A DNA stretch of 64,000 bases from the NCBI GenBank assembly GCA_016802295.1, contig JAESIW010000115.1, positions 1,975,995 through 2,039,994 on the forward strand. The letters run 5' to 3'. The notes beneath the pieces were generated by a model. The model had not been told where the DNA came from, made no database searches, and was given only the letters and a program-made list of their open reading frames with translations. Positions 34,480 through 45,800 of the stretch are shown piece by piece (positions within the stretch are counted from its first letter, which is position 1; each line of letters begins with the position of its first letter). Position numbers and translations under genes: made by a program. The stretch is from Brachionus rotundiformis. Lineage: Eukaryota > Rotifera > Eurotatoria > Ploima > Brachionidae.

Positions 34480-35283
34480 ATGAGTAATTGTAATGATTCA
34501 CAAGTCAAAGAAGCTGTCAAGTGCTGTTATGGTAAACTAGCAAGTGAGACATCGAACAAAAAAGATTTTGGTAATCCATTTACCTGTTGCGGAGCAACTC
34601 ATTTTTCACAAAAAGATTACAATAAACAATTAGGTTATACCGATCAAGAACTAAATGGTATTCCAGATGAAGCTATTTTAGGTCTTGGTTGCGGTAATCC
34701 AACTGCAATCGCTCAGATAAGAGAAGGTCAGACTGTCTTAGATCTAGGAAGTGGTGCTGGATTCGATTGTTTCATTGCGAGACGAAAAGTTGGTGAAACT
34801 GGTCACGTAATTGGTGTTGACATGACTCAAGATATGATAGACAAAGCAAGAAAAATTTCAGAAAAAAATAACTTTACAAATGTGGAGTTTAGACTTGGAG
34901 AAATCGAAGCATTGCCAGTTGAGGATAATTCTGTTGATTTGGTTATATCAAATTGTGTTGTTAACTTATCTCCAAATAAAGATAAAGTTTATAAAGAGGC
35001 CTTTCGAGTGCTAAAACCTGGAGGTAAAATAGCAATATCAGATGTAGTTGCTACATCGCCTTTACCTGACTGGATTAGAAATGATCAAGATTTATATAAT
35101 GGATGCATGGCTGGTGCCAGTACATTGGATGAAATAAATGGATTTTTGAAATCTGGTTTTAAATGCATCAATATAATCATTAATGAAAATAGTCGAAAAT
35201 TCATTAAAGGATGGGAACCTAGTGGAGAAGTACAAAACTTTGTTGCTTCAGCTTCCATACAAGCTACAAAACCCAACAATTAA
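34480..35283 (+). CDS. arsM: Arsenite S-adenosylmethionine methyltransferase, bacterial ArsM type
   Basis: Class I SAM methyltransferase expected to methylate As(III). One exon, 267 aa from the ATG at 34480 (MSNCNDSQVK); the frame is open a few codons further upstream but without an ATG. Motifs: VKCCYGKLA, LGLGCGNPTAIAQI, SAM motif I DLGSGAGFDCFIA, VIGVDMTQDMIDKA, FRLGEIEALPV, ISNCVVNLSPNKDKV and LKPGGKIAISDVVA. Cysteines at CC (36-37), SNC and NGC correspond to arsenic ligands of the family. Length and motif order match bacterial and archaeal ArsM (about 270 aa) better than animal AS3MT (about 375 aa). A decayed related piece sits at 41.2 kb. Confidence 0.92.
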   Translation: MSNCNDSQVKEAVKCCYGKLASETSNKKDFGNPFTCCGATHFSQKDYNKQLGYTDQELNGIPDEAILGLGCGNPTAIAQIREGQTVLDLGSGAGFDCFIARRKVGETGHVIGVDMTQDMIDKARKISEKNNFTNVEFRLGEIEALPVEDNSVDLVISNCVVNLSPNKDKVYKEAFRVLKPGGKIAISDVVATSPLPDWIRNDQDLYNGCMAGASTLDEINGFLKSGFKCINIIINENSRKFIKGWEPSGEVQNFVASASIQATKPNN

Positions 35284-35371
35284 TTAAAATTCTGCTGTTC
35301 AATGCAAAAATATTTTATTATTTTTTAATTGGTAAAAAATTGGATTAATAAAATTAATTAGAAAAATTAAA

Positions 35372-36243
35372 TTATTTAATTAAAGACAAAAATTCTTGAC
35401 GAGTCTTGGAATTATCTCTAAATTCGCCAAGCATCGCACTAGTAACTGTTTTACTGTTTAGCTTTTCTACACCCCTCATGACCATGCACATGTGAGTTGC
35501 CTGAACTACCACGCCAACTCCTCTCGGCTCTATTGATTCCATTATAGCATTAGCTATCTCAACAGTCAATCTTTCTTGAACTGATAAAAAAAATTAATAA
35601 ATTTTAATTTTAAATAAAAAATTATGATATACTTTGTAATCTACGGCTGAACATTTCTACTAATCTTAATAAACAAAATAGATAGATTTTTGATTAAATT
35701 TTTTTTTCAAAATTATACCTAGCTAATTTGCTTAGTCCGATTACTTTTTTATTTGGCAAATATCCAATAGATACCTTTAATTAAAATTAAATTTGGAATA
35801 AAAAACTTCTGGGCTACCTTTCCAAAAAAAGGAACCATATGATGCTCACAAAGTGAATACATTTCAATATCTTTCACAATGACCATATCATCGACATCTT
35901 CATTAAAAATGGCATCTTGTACAATATCATTTATATTTTGATTGTAGCCTTTTGTAAAATGAAGTAATGCATTTGCGGCTCGTAGTGGAGTCTTTTCAAG
36001 ACCTTGTCTGGTCGGATTTTCTCCAATTAACGCAATTATATCTGAATATGATTTGGCTATTTGGCTTGTTGGAATTGACTTGGTTTCTTCATCTATCTGT
36101 TCTGTCTTAAACTCGTTTTCTTCACCTTTTTCCCAAATTAAGAAAATTCAAATACTTAGTGGTAATCGTTTACTTGGAATTATCTTGCATTCAGGTCTCA
36201 TTTGACTAAATTGCTTTGTTCCGACTGATTCTAATGAATTCAT
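35372..36243 (-). CDS. GCH1: GTP cyclohydrolase I
   Basis: First and rate-limiting enzyme of tetrahydrobiopterin synthesis (GTP to dihydroneopterin triphosphate), supplying the cofactor of aromatic amino-acid hydroxylases. Five exons in transcript order: 36243-36174, 36125-35818, 35774-35719, 35664-35633 and 35580-35372. The product is 224 aa (human 250). Active-site and zinc-binding blocks: LCEHHMVPFFGKV, GYLPNKKVIGLSKLAR, then GVGVVVQATHMCMVMRGV and SAMLGEFRDNSKTRQEFL. The regulatory N-terminus is short (MNSLESVGTKQFSQ). It converges with arsM, only 88 bp between stop codons. Confidence 0.96.
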
Positions 36244-37205
36244 ATAAATTTTAAGATACCAAATTTGAAATTAAATACAACTAAAAATCTTTAATTAAAA
36301 TATTATATAGTGTTAAATAATTAGTCCAAATTTCAAAAATTATTCTTTAATGAAAAAAAAACTAAAAAATGAATTCAAATTACAAAGTATTATCTAATTA
36401 CGTGCTAGGTTAATTTAAGGAAGGATTTTTAACCAAATATGTATTTTTATATTCATCATTCATTATCATTTAATTTTCTATTTTGATTTATTTATTTTAA
36501 TCATTCATTTTGTGACTAGTGAATTTGATATTTAATTTTTAAAATTGATTTCTTTGCTAAAATTCATCTAATTTTTTAAATATTTTTTCATGTATTTAAA
36601 TAATTAACATTTTATAAAAAAATTTTAAGGACGATTTTTAAAGTTCAAATGACTAGGTCATGTTGCCCAATTAATTAATAGTACAATTTTTGAAGCTTAA
36701 TTGAAATAATGATGATATAAAATTTAAACTTTAAAAACTAATTTAGAGATAATTTGGCATCTTTAATTTATTGGTTCTAAAATATCTTTTTGAAAGGACT
36801 CTGCAGATGCTGAAGTTTTTAATTTAGATTTATTGATATGAGAAAATTGAATAATAGTTAGTCTAGGAATTTAATCAAAGATTTTCTTGAAAATTCTTAA
36901 ATGAGTCAATTAATAGTTAAATTTTTAAAATGCTGATATTAATTGATTTTATTTTATGAGATTTATTTTTCTTTATGTTTAAGTTATCATCTTTTTATAA
37001 TTTTCTATTAAATTTGTAACAAATTTTTAGCTTGGCTAAAGCTTTTAAAAAAATTTACGCCATTTAAGTTATAAAATAAAATCGAACTATATGATCCCCC
37101 ATTTATATAAACTATCTTATCGCAATTATTTAATCAAATCATGTCATTTTCTCTTGACAAGAGCGATATAAAATTTCTGAGAAAATACATTTTATAACAT
37201 ATATC
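36244..37205. other. Intergenic between GCH1 and the PLA2-like gene
   Basis: About 960 bp, AT-rich. TATATAA at 37104-37110, 96 bp before the PLA2-like ATG, is a plausible TATA box. Nothing else recognised. Confidence 0.4.
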
Positions 37206-37949
37206 ATGAAATTTTTTATTTTATCAATAATTTTAGGCTTTGCTCTTATTTCGGCATTTGATGCCAAGAATTTAGATAATGGTCGTGAACACCATAAAGA
37301 AAAGCGCTTCTTGAGCTCGGTTACCTCATGGGTAAACAATAACATAATAAATCCTATAACATCTGGCGTCAATAATGTGGTCGATTCCATATCTGACCCA
37401 CTGTCTAGTTTCGGAAACCAGCTTCAAAGTATTGTTGGATCAGTTGACAATTTTTTTTCAAACACACTTACCAACGCTGTAAATGATGCATTTGACAAAA
37501 TAAAAGAACAATCAGTTTCAATTTATCATATGGCATTGGAGTTTTTTTTTCCAAGTGGAGAAAATGGCTCAGTACTAGGTGATCCATGTAATACTGTGTG
37601 CTTCCAAAGAATCAATTATCAAAACAAGTTGACAGATTATTATTTCGATCGACCAAATGGATGCATAAGCAAAGGCTTTATTGATGCGTCAGTTCAGGTT
37701 TTTGATTCATGTTGCGATCAGCACAACTACTGCTTGAATGAAAAGTGTTGTACCAATGATTGCCAAACTCTTAAAAATGACTGCGATACCAAATACAACA
37801 ATTGTTTAAAACAAAAATGCACTGCATTTATTACAGATGATATTCAGTTTTATACATGCTTGGCTCGGGCTTCGTTCATCGCATCTTCAGCTGTTAATCG
37901 AACTTGTAGCACTTCAATTACCCAAAGTAGAAAAATATGTTATTGTTGA
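37206..37949 (+). CDS. Secreted phospholipase A2-like precursor (group XII-like)
   Basis: Intronless, 247 aa. A signal peptide (MKFFILSIILGFALISA) is followed by a dibasic site at about residues 33-34 (KEKR). A long Ser/Asn/Val-rich segment predicted to be amphipathic leads into a cysteine-dense domain. The core CCDQHNYC contains the catalytic His (about residue 173) in the CCxxHxxC arrangement of secreted PLA2s; upstream PNGC and downstream cysteine pairs suit disulfides. The layout resembles group XII sPLA2 and related invertebrate secreted forms, but the Ca-binding loop is not clear. Catalytic activity is therefore unproven. A TATA-like element precedes it. Confidence 0.7.
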   Translation: MKFFILSIILGFALISAFDAKNLDNGREHHKEKRFLSSVTSWVNNNIINPITSGVNNVVDSISDPLSSFGNQLQSIVGSVDNFFSNTLTNAVNDAFDKIKEQSVSIYHMALEFFFPSGENGSVLGDPCNTVCFQRINYQNKLTDYYFDRPNGCISKGFIDASVQVFDSCCDQHNYCLNEKCCTNDCQTLKNDCDTKYNNCLKQKCTAFITDDIQFYTCLARASFIASSAVNRTCSTSITQSRKICYC

Positions 37950-38568
37950 AATAAATTTAATTTTAGTAATTAAAACTCTTACAGATATTCTTTTTAATTG
38001 ATAAATTTATAAAAATAACAAAATATTAATAAATCTATTGAATTTTTATTAAAATCTCCTCGAATTTTTTAACTAAAATTATCATTTGAGAATAGTTTAA
38101 AAAATTTCCCATTTCAAAATGTAAAATATTCAATAATCATACAAAAAACTTATAATTTAGCAGTTTAGTTAATAGATAAAAAATAAATATCTATAATAAG
38201 ATTTAATATTCATGAAAACCATTTCACTTGTTCGAAAATTTTCTGTCTATTTTCTAAAAAATTTAAAGTAAACTAAGTTAATTTTTTTTATTTTTAACCT
38301 AATGAAAATATTCAGAGCTGAATTTGTTAACTTTAAAATTTAACTTTTTCATTTACGTTATCTTAATACGCTATGTTTTTGTCTTTTCATAGACTTTAGC
38401 GATAAAGTAATGCATTATAGAATAGCTTAAGCTAAAATGATTGTTTTGTTATTTATGAAAACTTGAAAATAACATATTTTATTATACAATATGGTAAAAA
38501 TTTTTAAAGCTTTTTGAAAAAAAATTCAATATTTTTTATCTAAAATCAAAAAAAAATTCATATAAAAA
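37950..38568. other. Intergenic
   Basis: About 620 bp, AT-rich, upstream of SAMM50. No gene. Confidence 0.45.
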
Positions 38569-40299
38569 ATGAATCGAACGACAACAATTGATTTTTCCAA
38601 AGTTAAGGTAAAATAAATTTAAAAATTTTTAAATCATAAAAAGAAAAAAAATTTATAGTGCTACGTAAAAAGCGTTGATATAACTGGTTTAGAAAGATCG
38701 AAAGATGATTATATTAAAAAGCATATTGGCAATGAAGTATTCAAGTCTGATAACTTTGAAGAAATGCTTGAAAAATCTCAAGAAATAAGAGCTAGGCTAC
38801 TCAAATTAGGCTGTTTCAAAACAGTTGATATTGTAATCGATGCTGATAAGACTGAGAAAAGCTCAAAATCTTACAAAGTTGTAGTTGAGGTTGAGGAACA
38901 AAGTCCAGTCGGTGGAAACATTCACACAAGCATTGGTAACAATGAAGGCTCTTTGGTATTTATTTGTAGAAAATAATTTTTACATTCTTGATAAATTTTC
39001 GATCTTAAATTAAAGAGTTCATCAATCTATCTGCCGAATATTTTTGGCAAAGGCGAACGCCTTACTGCTGAATATACATATGGTACAAGCAACCATGTTG
39101 ACTACCGCTTAAACTATTCCAACCCTATTAACCAAGATCCTGACAAGCAGTAAAAATAAATTTTTACTTTAACTGTAATTAGCTTAATAAAGATTAAGGT
39201 ATTTTTACAAGTTTTTCTGTCTCTGCTTTTCGGACATCCAATGATTTCTCCTGGAGCAAATACAACCAACGTGACTCTGGCTTCAATATTGATGTCATAG
39301 TAATTATTTTAAAAATTGGATGTAAAAAAATTTATTTATTTTTATTTAAGACTCCATTCGAGTTTTTGATAAGAAATAAATACCAACTAAAAGGAACTCA
39401 TCTATTAACCTATGAGGCTGTATGGCGCCATTTGGTGAGCTATATGGACTCGGCTTTTGCCATAAGGGAGCAAAGCGGCCATAGCCTTAAGTCATCAATT
39501 AAATACACAAATTTAATTGATCGCCGTGATCACAGCGCTTTGCCTACTTCGGGTGGTCTTTTGAAAACAAGCGTTGAACTAGCTGGCCTAGGAGGAGATG
39601 TAAAATTTTTTCGCTACAATAGCGATTATCAATATACCAGAACTTTTTTTAAATATTTTGTAATAATTTATTTATGATTTAAATACATTTTAAATTTTTT
39701 GTTTTGAAGACAACACAATTTTCAGTGTCAGAGGGAGTTGTTCTTCCACTGAAAAAATCAGATAAATTATCTGTTATGGACAAATATTTTTTAGGTGGGC
39801 CATTGAGTTTGCGAGGCTTTAAGAATCGCGGTGCAGGGCCACACTCGGATGATTGTTCGCTTGGAAGCGATTCTTACTGCTTGGTTGGTGCCCATCTCTA
39901 TACACCATTGCCATTTCTGCACAAAAACAAAAAACTAAATTGGCTTCGAACTCATTCATTTGCCAACATGGGATACATTTTATCTCTTAATCAATTAAGT
40001 AAAATAATATCACCCAATTTTATTTTATTTGTTTATTAATTTTAATGTTATTTATAGAACAAATTATAAATGAAAAAAACTTTGATATTTTAATGAATAA
40101 CACTAGACTTTCAGTTGGAACTGGGCTGGTAATTGGCTTTGGTAACATAGCGAGATTAGAACTCAATTATGTTTGGCCATTATGGAAACTAAATGGAGAT
40201 AAGTAAGAATTATTATCATCTAGTTTCCTCTTTTTAAAGCTTTATTTCTAAAGGATACAGAACGGAATGCAGTTTGGAGTCGGAATAAATTTCAATTAA
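38569..40299 (+). CDS. SAMM50: Sorting and assembly machinery component SAM50
   Basis: Omp85-family beta-barrel of the mitochondrial outer membrane that inserts other beta-barrels and links to MICOS cristae contacts. Eight exons: 38569-38607, 38659-38955, 39016-39149, 39212-39299, 39351-39659, 39710-39998, 40058-40202 and 40254-40299. Phases close to 448 aa (human 469). One POTRA domain lies near residues 14-110 (VDITGLERSKDDYI, RLLKLGCFKTVDIVID). Barrel landmarks: IREQSGHSLKSSI, KYFLGGPLSLRGFKNRGAGP (the conserved LRGF motif), LYTPLPF and IARLELNYVWPL. The terminal strand GMQFGVGINFN ends in a polar residue, like other SAM50 proteins. Confidence 0.95.
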
Positions 40300-40337
40300 G
40301 AATATTTATTTTTAAAATATTTAATAAACAATAAAAA

Positions 40338-42715
40338 TTAATTGATATTTGGAGTTAATAATTCAAAGCATTTCTTTGTAACACCTCTAAAATAAAGAAA
40401 AAATTATATTAGCCTTTTTTATTTTGACTTTACCTCAAAGCGTAGGTAGGAATGTTTTTGTTATATAATGCATAGAACTGATAGCAAATGTCATTAATCG
40501 CATAGCATTTGTGGTCTAAAATTAAACTATATGCTTCTGAGCATTTTGAATCAGTATCGTTATCTAAAATTAATAAAATTAAATTAAATTGCTAACTAAT
40601 TTAATAAAATTTACCTTTAAAAAACATTGTTGATAAATTTAGATAGCAATATTTTAGCAATTTATATCGATTTCGCTTTAAATCTAGGAAAAAAATTATT
40701 TTTATTTATCATTTTATTCTATTTAAGATAGGTAATTAAAATTATTTTAATCAAAAAAATCATTTTTAAAAAAAATTAGTTAATAAAAGTAGTACACTGT
40801 GCTAAATTTACATATCAAGAGAGTAAAATGGATCTCAATATTTTTTTACCAAGACACTTAATTAATTAAGATATCCTATTGATCCTTCTAATTAGTATTG
40901 AAAAATTCTGCAAATTCATTTTCGAAATAAAAAATTTTAAATTAAGACAACTGTATCTGTAAAAAGTATCAGGATAATGGAGAGAAAAGTCAGAATTGCC
41001 AAGAAGCAACTTAGAAACACTTTTTGATTACAAGGCAACAATAAGTCTTGTCCAAAAATTTGCTAAAAAAATGGTCAACAATGGTTTCGTCAACATCCGG
41101 CAAATTTAACAAGTTCCATTGTTATTCATTATTTTTAATCAAATTTAAGATAATTAAAAATAATGTTTCCAAAGTCAAGGAAGCTGCCAATTGCTATTAT
41201 GGTAAACTATCATCACCATTGAGCCTTGAAGCTGTGACAGTCTTGATATTGCTTCTTTTGGTACTTTATTCCATGTTTCAAAAAATCTGTTTCTTAAGTA
41301 AGTTAGTCAAAATAATATAAACTTGAATATCCTATCCATCTTTTTTCTCTTTAATTAAACTTTCATAGCTTATTTTAATTGTATATATTTTTTTGTTTTT
41401 GAATTTTTAAGAATTTTGATTATTATTTATTCTTAAGTTTTATCAAAGTTTCTCACCTGTAGGCAGTTCACTGATAGTCTTATCGTTCGGACATAAAGAA
41501 CTTGCACAATAACCAGTCTTTTTATTAATTAATAAAAACCTATTGAACAACAAAAAATTTAATAAGTATAACTTTTGAAATAAAATTAACTTACGCAATC
41601 ATGTTTTGATCTGTCGAAGCGTTTTTTCCTAAATTTCTTGGCAATGATAGTCTTAGATTAATTATTGTAGAATACAATGGATGCCAAAAATTCTCAACCT
41701 TAACAGTAAAAATAATAAAATTTTTTATTTTATAATCTTTAGTTATTTTTTTTACCATTTCTTGTGCTGTATCAACTTGTGGCTCCTCAGAAAATATGCA
41801 ACACAAGCTTATATTGGCAACTAGATTAAAACTCAACAATCTTAGCGGTTGCTGAAAAATTAAAAATACAAATTTTAAAATAATAACATTTTTATCTATA
41901 AATTAAAGAATTACAGTCGGGTTCTGAGACATTATATTCACTGGAGTATCAGAACAAGTTGTATTCTTGAATGTTATTGATAAGAGACTAATTAAGCTTG
42001 ATTCAATTGGTGTAAGTTCCCACCATAATGGCGAAGCAACAACTATTCTACCATTCATTAAAAGACATGCATATCCTGTTTCCATCATTTTACAAGATTT
42101 TTCCAGAGTAGTCTGAAAATACAAGATATTAAGAATTCTACAATTAAACTAATCTTTTTACTTGAAAATCACTAATAGCCAAACTCTCATAAAAGTCAAG
42201 TACGAGTTCAGCTGAATTGGTCAAGTAGCCACCAAATAAATCATTATTCGAACAATCGTTCAATATCAAATCAATAATTGGAAAAACAATTTTTATTTCT
42301 TTTTTGAATTTGTCAACATTTTCTATATTTTTTAGATCTTCTAGGCCATACATCATAACCATTGCCTCGAATATCATGTCCAATTTTCTCAAGTAGAATC
42401 CTTCATCAAATGGCTCAATTGGTTCAATTAGAATTAAAGTCACATTTGAGTGATACATTTTCCATATTATTTTAAACTTGGTAGAATCTAAGCTGTCAAT
42501 TCGAATGCCATATTTGTCACCCAAAGTGAATATAGAGTTAAGTATACCAACTATTGGAAAGGGTAACTTAAACAGATAATAAAAATTTGAAAGTGTTATT
42601 TAAAAATCTTAAATACTTCTTGAGAGTTATTAAAACTACGAGTAAATAGAGGCACTCCATCGGTAGATTTAAGGCATATTAAATTTCCGATTGAGTTTGT
42701 ATCAACTTTGGTCAT
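40338..42715 (-). CDS. FUZ: Fuzzy, planar cell polarity and ciliogenesis effector
   Basis: CPLANE-complex longin-domain protein needed for ciliogenesis. Nine exons in transcript order: 42715-42617, 42566-42162, 42112-41915, 41851-41756, 41698-41595, 41539-41457, 40683-40615, 40563-40434 and 40386-40338. The product is 410 aa (human 418). Longin-like blocks: GVPLFTRS, LPFPIVGILNSI, KIIWKMYHSNVTLILIEP and MVMMYGLEDLKNIENVDKFK; later SLSIT and VENFWHPLYSTI align with human FUZ spacing. The intron 41755-41699 (57 bp) is in frame and stop-free. The intron 41456-40684 is unusually long (773 bp) and carries the ArsM-like fragment. An X-box palindrome sits about 55 bp upstream. Confidence 0.9.
41172..41212 (+). 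pseudogene. Fragment related to the arsM 5' region
   Basis: A 41-nt stretch matches the start of arsM (codons for VKEAVKCCYGKLA) at about 36 of 41 positions and reads VKEAANCYYGKL in the same frame. Homology stops on both sides. It lies in the long FUZ intron, on the opposite strand to FUZ. It is too short and isolated to be a working gene. Confidence 0.65.
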
Positions 42716-42767
42716 TTTTTTATAATATAGTTAGAATTTTTGATTTAAAAAAAGAGCCAAGCAAAAT

Positions 42768-42793
42768 AATGTTGTTGCCATGGTAACAACATT
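42768..42793. promoter_or_regulatory. RFX X-box palindrome upstream of FUZ
   Basis: A 26-bp near-perfect palindrome with one mismatched pair, centred on GTTGCCATGGTAAC (42774-42787). It matches the RFX X-box (GTNRCC...RGYAAC) on both half-sites and starts 53 bp upstream of the FUZ ATG. Confidence 0.8.
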
Positions 42794-42894
42794 TTCAAAG
42801 GTCAATCAAAATAAAGCCTTTTGCATTGTCTTATTGAATCAAAATTATTTTTATTTAATAAAAAAATTATAATAATTTAAAAAATGATATAAAT

Positions 42895-45800
42895 TTATTT
42901 TTCTTCTTCGCTTGACTCGTCTGATTTATTTTCATTGTCTGTATCTTTCTTTTTGTTCTTTTTACCGCGTAGGAAAGCCTCATTTTCACTCTTTATTTTG
43001 TCTAATTTTGCTTCAAAAGCATCCATTTTTAACTTTTGGTCATCTTCATCATAATCGTCCTTATCTTTTTTTTCCTTTTGCATCAATTCAAGTTGTTGTT
43101 TTTCAATTAGTTCTTGTGAATCCTCATCTTCTTCTTTCACATTTTCTAATTGGCTTATCAACGACTGTTTGATTATATCTTCCAAATCCTTTTCATCAGT
43201 TGGTTGTGGTAGGTTTTTAATAGCGTATATAAATAAGCTACCATCACTTGTACCAATAACCAAGCACTAAAATAATTTATTACCAATCTGGTCAATTAAT
43301 TTAAATTGAAATTTTACATCAGAATTCGGCGAATAGCTAACTGCAGTAAGTTTGGCTGAGCCGACCGGATTTGTTGAAAATATGGGATCCAGACTTCAAA
43401 TATTTTTATAATTTTAAATATAATTTTTTTTAATTTTTGTTATTTTTTACGTGCTCTTGCTTAAGTCCCAAATTTCTATTGAATTTTCATTGACACAGCA
43501 AAATAGTGTGGCACTTTTTGTGGACCAACAAAGATCAAATACAGATTTCTTAAAAAAAGAATTAATAAAAATTTGATATTTGATATCTGGTTAAATAAAG
43601 GTATTCTCACAGTAGATGAATTAAAAGCTAGACACGGCGAAAGACGGTTGGTTTTCCATAAGCGAATTGTCCAATCAGCCGAACAAGACATAAAAGTGGA
43701 CTTAGAGAACGGTGACCAAGCTAGTTTGTAAACTGGACCAGTATGGCCAATATATGTATCAAGATACTGTTCGTTGTATGAAGTGGAACAGCGATGAATG
43801 TATCCTTCTTCAGTACCACAAAGATATCTTTGGAAAATATTAAAATTTTTCCACCGAAAAAATATTAAAATTACATCGCTTTGTCGTGGTCCCAAATATC
43901 GAAGCAAAGACCACCTGAATTGCGAGATATTAGTCCTTCGGATTTTTCTTTGTCTTTTTTAGTTCCACTGCCTTTGTTCAACACTCGTTTAAGTTTTAAA
44001 TAATCTTAATAAAAAAATATAATTCAACATTTTTATTTAATAAATTTTTAATCAAAATACCAGAAGATTCAAATCCTTTCCTGATCATCCATTGTGTTAC
44101 TCGACCATCGGATGAAATAGACATTAAAACTTCCATTTCGTCCGGATCTCCATTCGAGTTGCCTCGATCTTTATCTGTCCATGTTAAATTCCAAACTGGA
44201 CTCAAGTGTTTATTTTCACTATCACTAGAAAATTGATTAATTAATATAATTTAATAAAAAGTGAAGTTTTTATTCTAGTACTTGGTTGAAATAAGAGGAA
44301 TAGTGTTATTATTCCTCACATCAAATACAATTATGTTTCCATTGAATAAACCAGCAGCCAAAAGATTTGAGTTTTTAGTCGAAAAGGCCAAAGCAGTAAC
44401 ACCAGCTTCAGTTTTAAAGTAACGCTCAGGAAATTCTGGATTTTTCAAAGACCAACAGCACACCAAGCCAGAAACATCGTCATTAAATTCAAATTTACCA
44501 TAACCTGCAGCTAAAATATCTTTATTCTTTTTATTCCAGACCATACAACTTATGTTTCTATCCTTTGTCAACGAACAAGTGTAAGTCCACAGTTTTTCCA
44601 AAGCAATGCCATCATATAATTGAATTTTGTTGTCTTCTTTGTTTGGCAAGCCTGATAATCTAGCTGGTTTAATCATTCTATATCTCGCTTGTTTGTTTTG
44701 ATAAGTATTCAGATTTATTAAACGTTCCATAAAAAAAAGATTATATTTAAAATCAGTGTCCTAAAATTTTTTAATCAATATCAATTATTTTTAATTCATA
44801 TTCCAAAAAATATTACTTCCTGATAATCTGATTTTTTCTTTTCCATTAAGGACACATCAGTTATAGATGCTGTACTTCTAGCGTTTGTGTCCGAACTTAT
44901 TATAGATACATTTGCTAGAAATAAGAAGATTTTAAATTTCGATAAAATTAGAAAAATTTATCTTTTTAATAATTGTAAAACAATTAGAATATTTAAAGCT
45001 TCAGTTTTGGAATATAAAAAATTTTCTATATTCCAAAACTATCAAATAATGTTCAATGAAAAAATATATTGAACATTATCAGAAAAATATTAACACTTAA
45101 TCTTTTGAAAAATTAGATTTGATTGTTTAATTTAAATTTTGCTAGTCTATTTAAAAGATTTATAAAAACTAATAAATACTGGCAACAGTGTCCATTTTTT
45201 GGGAATTGGTATAGTCTTTTTGAGCAGATGAAACACTACGAGTATCGCTTGTTGAAGCTACATTTTTGTAAATTTTACTTTCATCGGGGTTAAACGAATC
45301 ATACATGTCCCAAGTAGTACACAAAACTTCTTTTTCCTTATTAAATTTTAATAATTAAAAAATATTTTTTAATTGTTTAACTTTACATTTATAATAAGTT
45401 TATCTGTTTGTGTACATTTTGTTTTTGGTAAATCATTAAAGGTATTAATACCTCTATTTGCATATGAATCATTTCCTACTTTATTTTTACACAACTAAAC
45501 AGGAAATAAAACATTAAACAAAAAAGATTTAGTTTGAAATTTTAATTTATACTTCATTATAAAGCTGATTCTTTTGCTTAATAGTATCTACCTCTGGGTC
45601 CTCATTCGAAACACAAATTGCTCTTACATCTATAAGAGTGAAAGTTTCTGTCTCTCTGAGAGAAATTGTCTCTATGTGAGAATCTACTTTTTTTTTTGGT
45701 TCAGTTGAGACATAGAACATGGCCGATAATTCTTTATCATGAGAAGATCCATCATGCTCTGAGTCGTTGGCCTGAATTTGATTTGATTCGCTTGAGACAT

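Noticed and set aside
41048..41320. 90-residue plus-strand frame in the FUZ intron as a gene
   Set aside because: Only a short part resembles arsM; the rest is low-complexity hydrophobic sequence with no start or splice support. Treated as a relic.
44887..45072. 61-residue plus-strand frame
   Set aside because: It lies in a DNAI4 intron and is produced by the two hairpins and AT-rich sequence.
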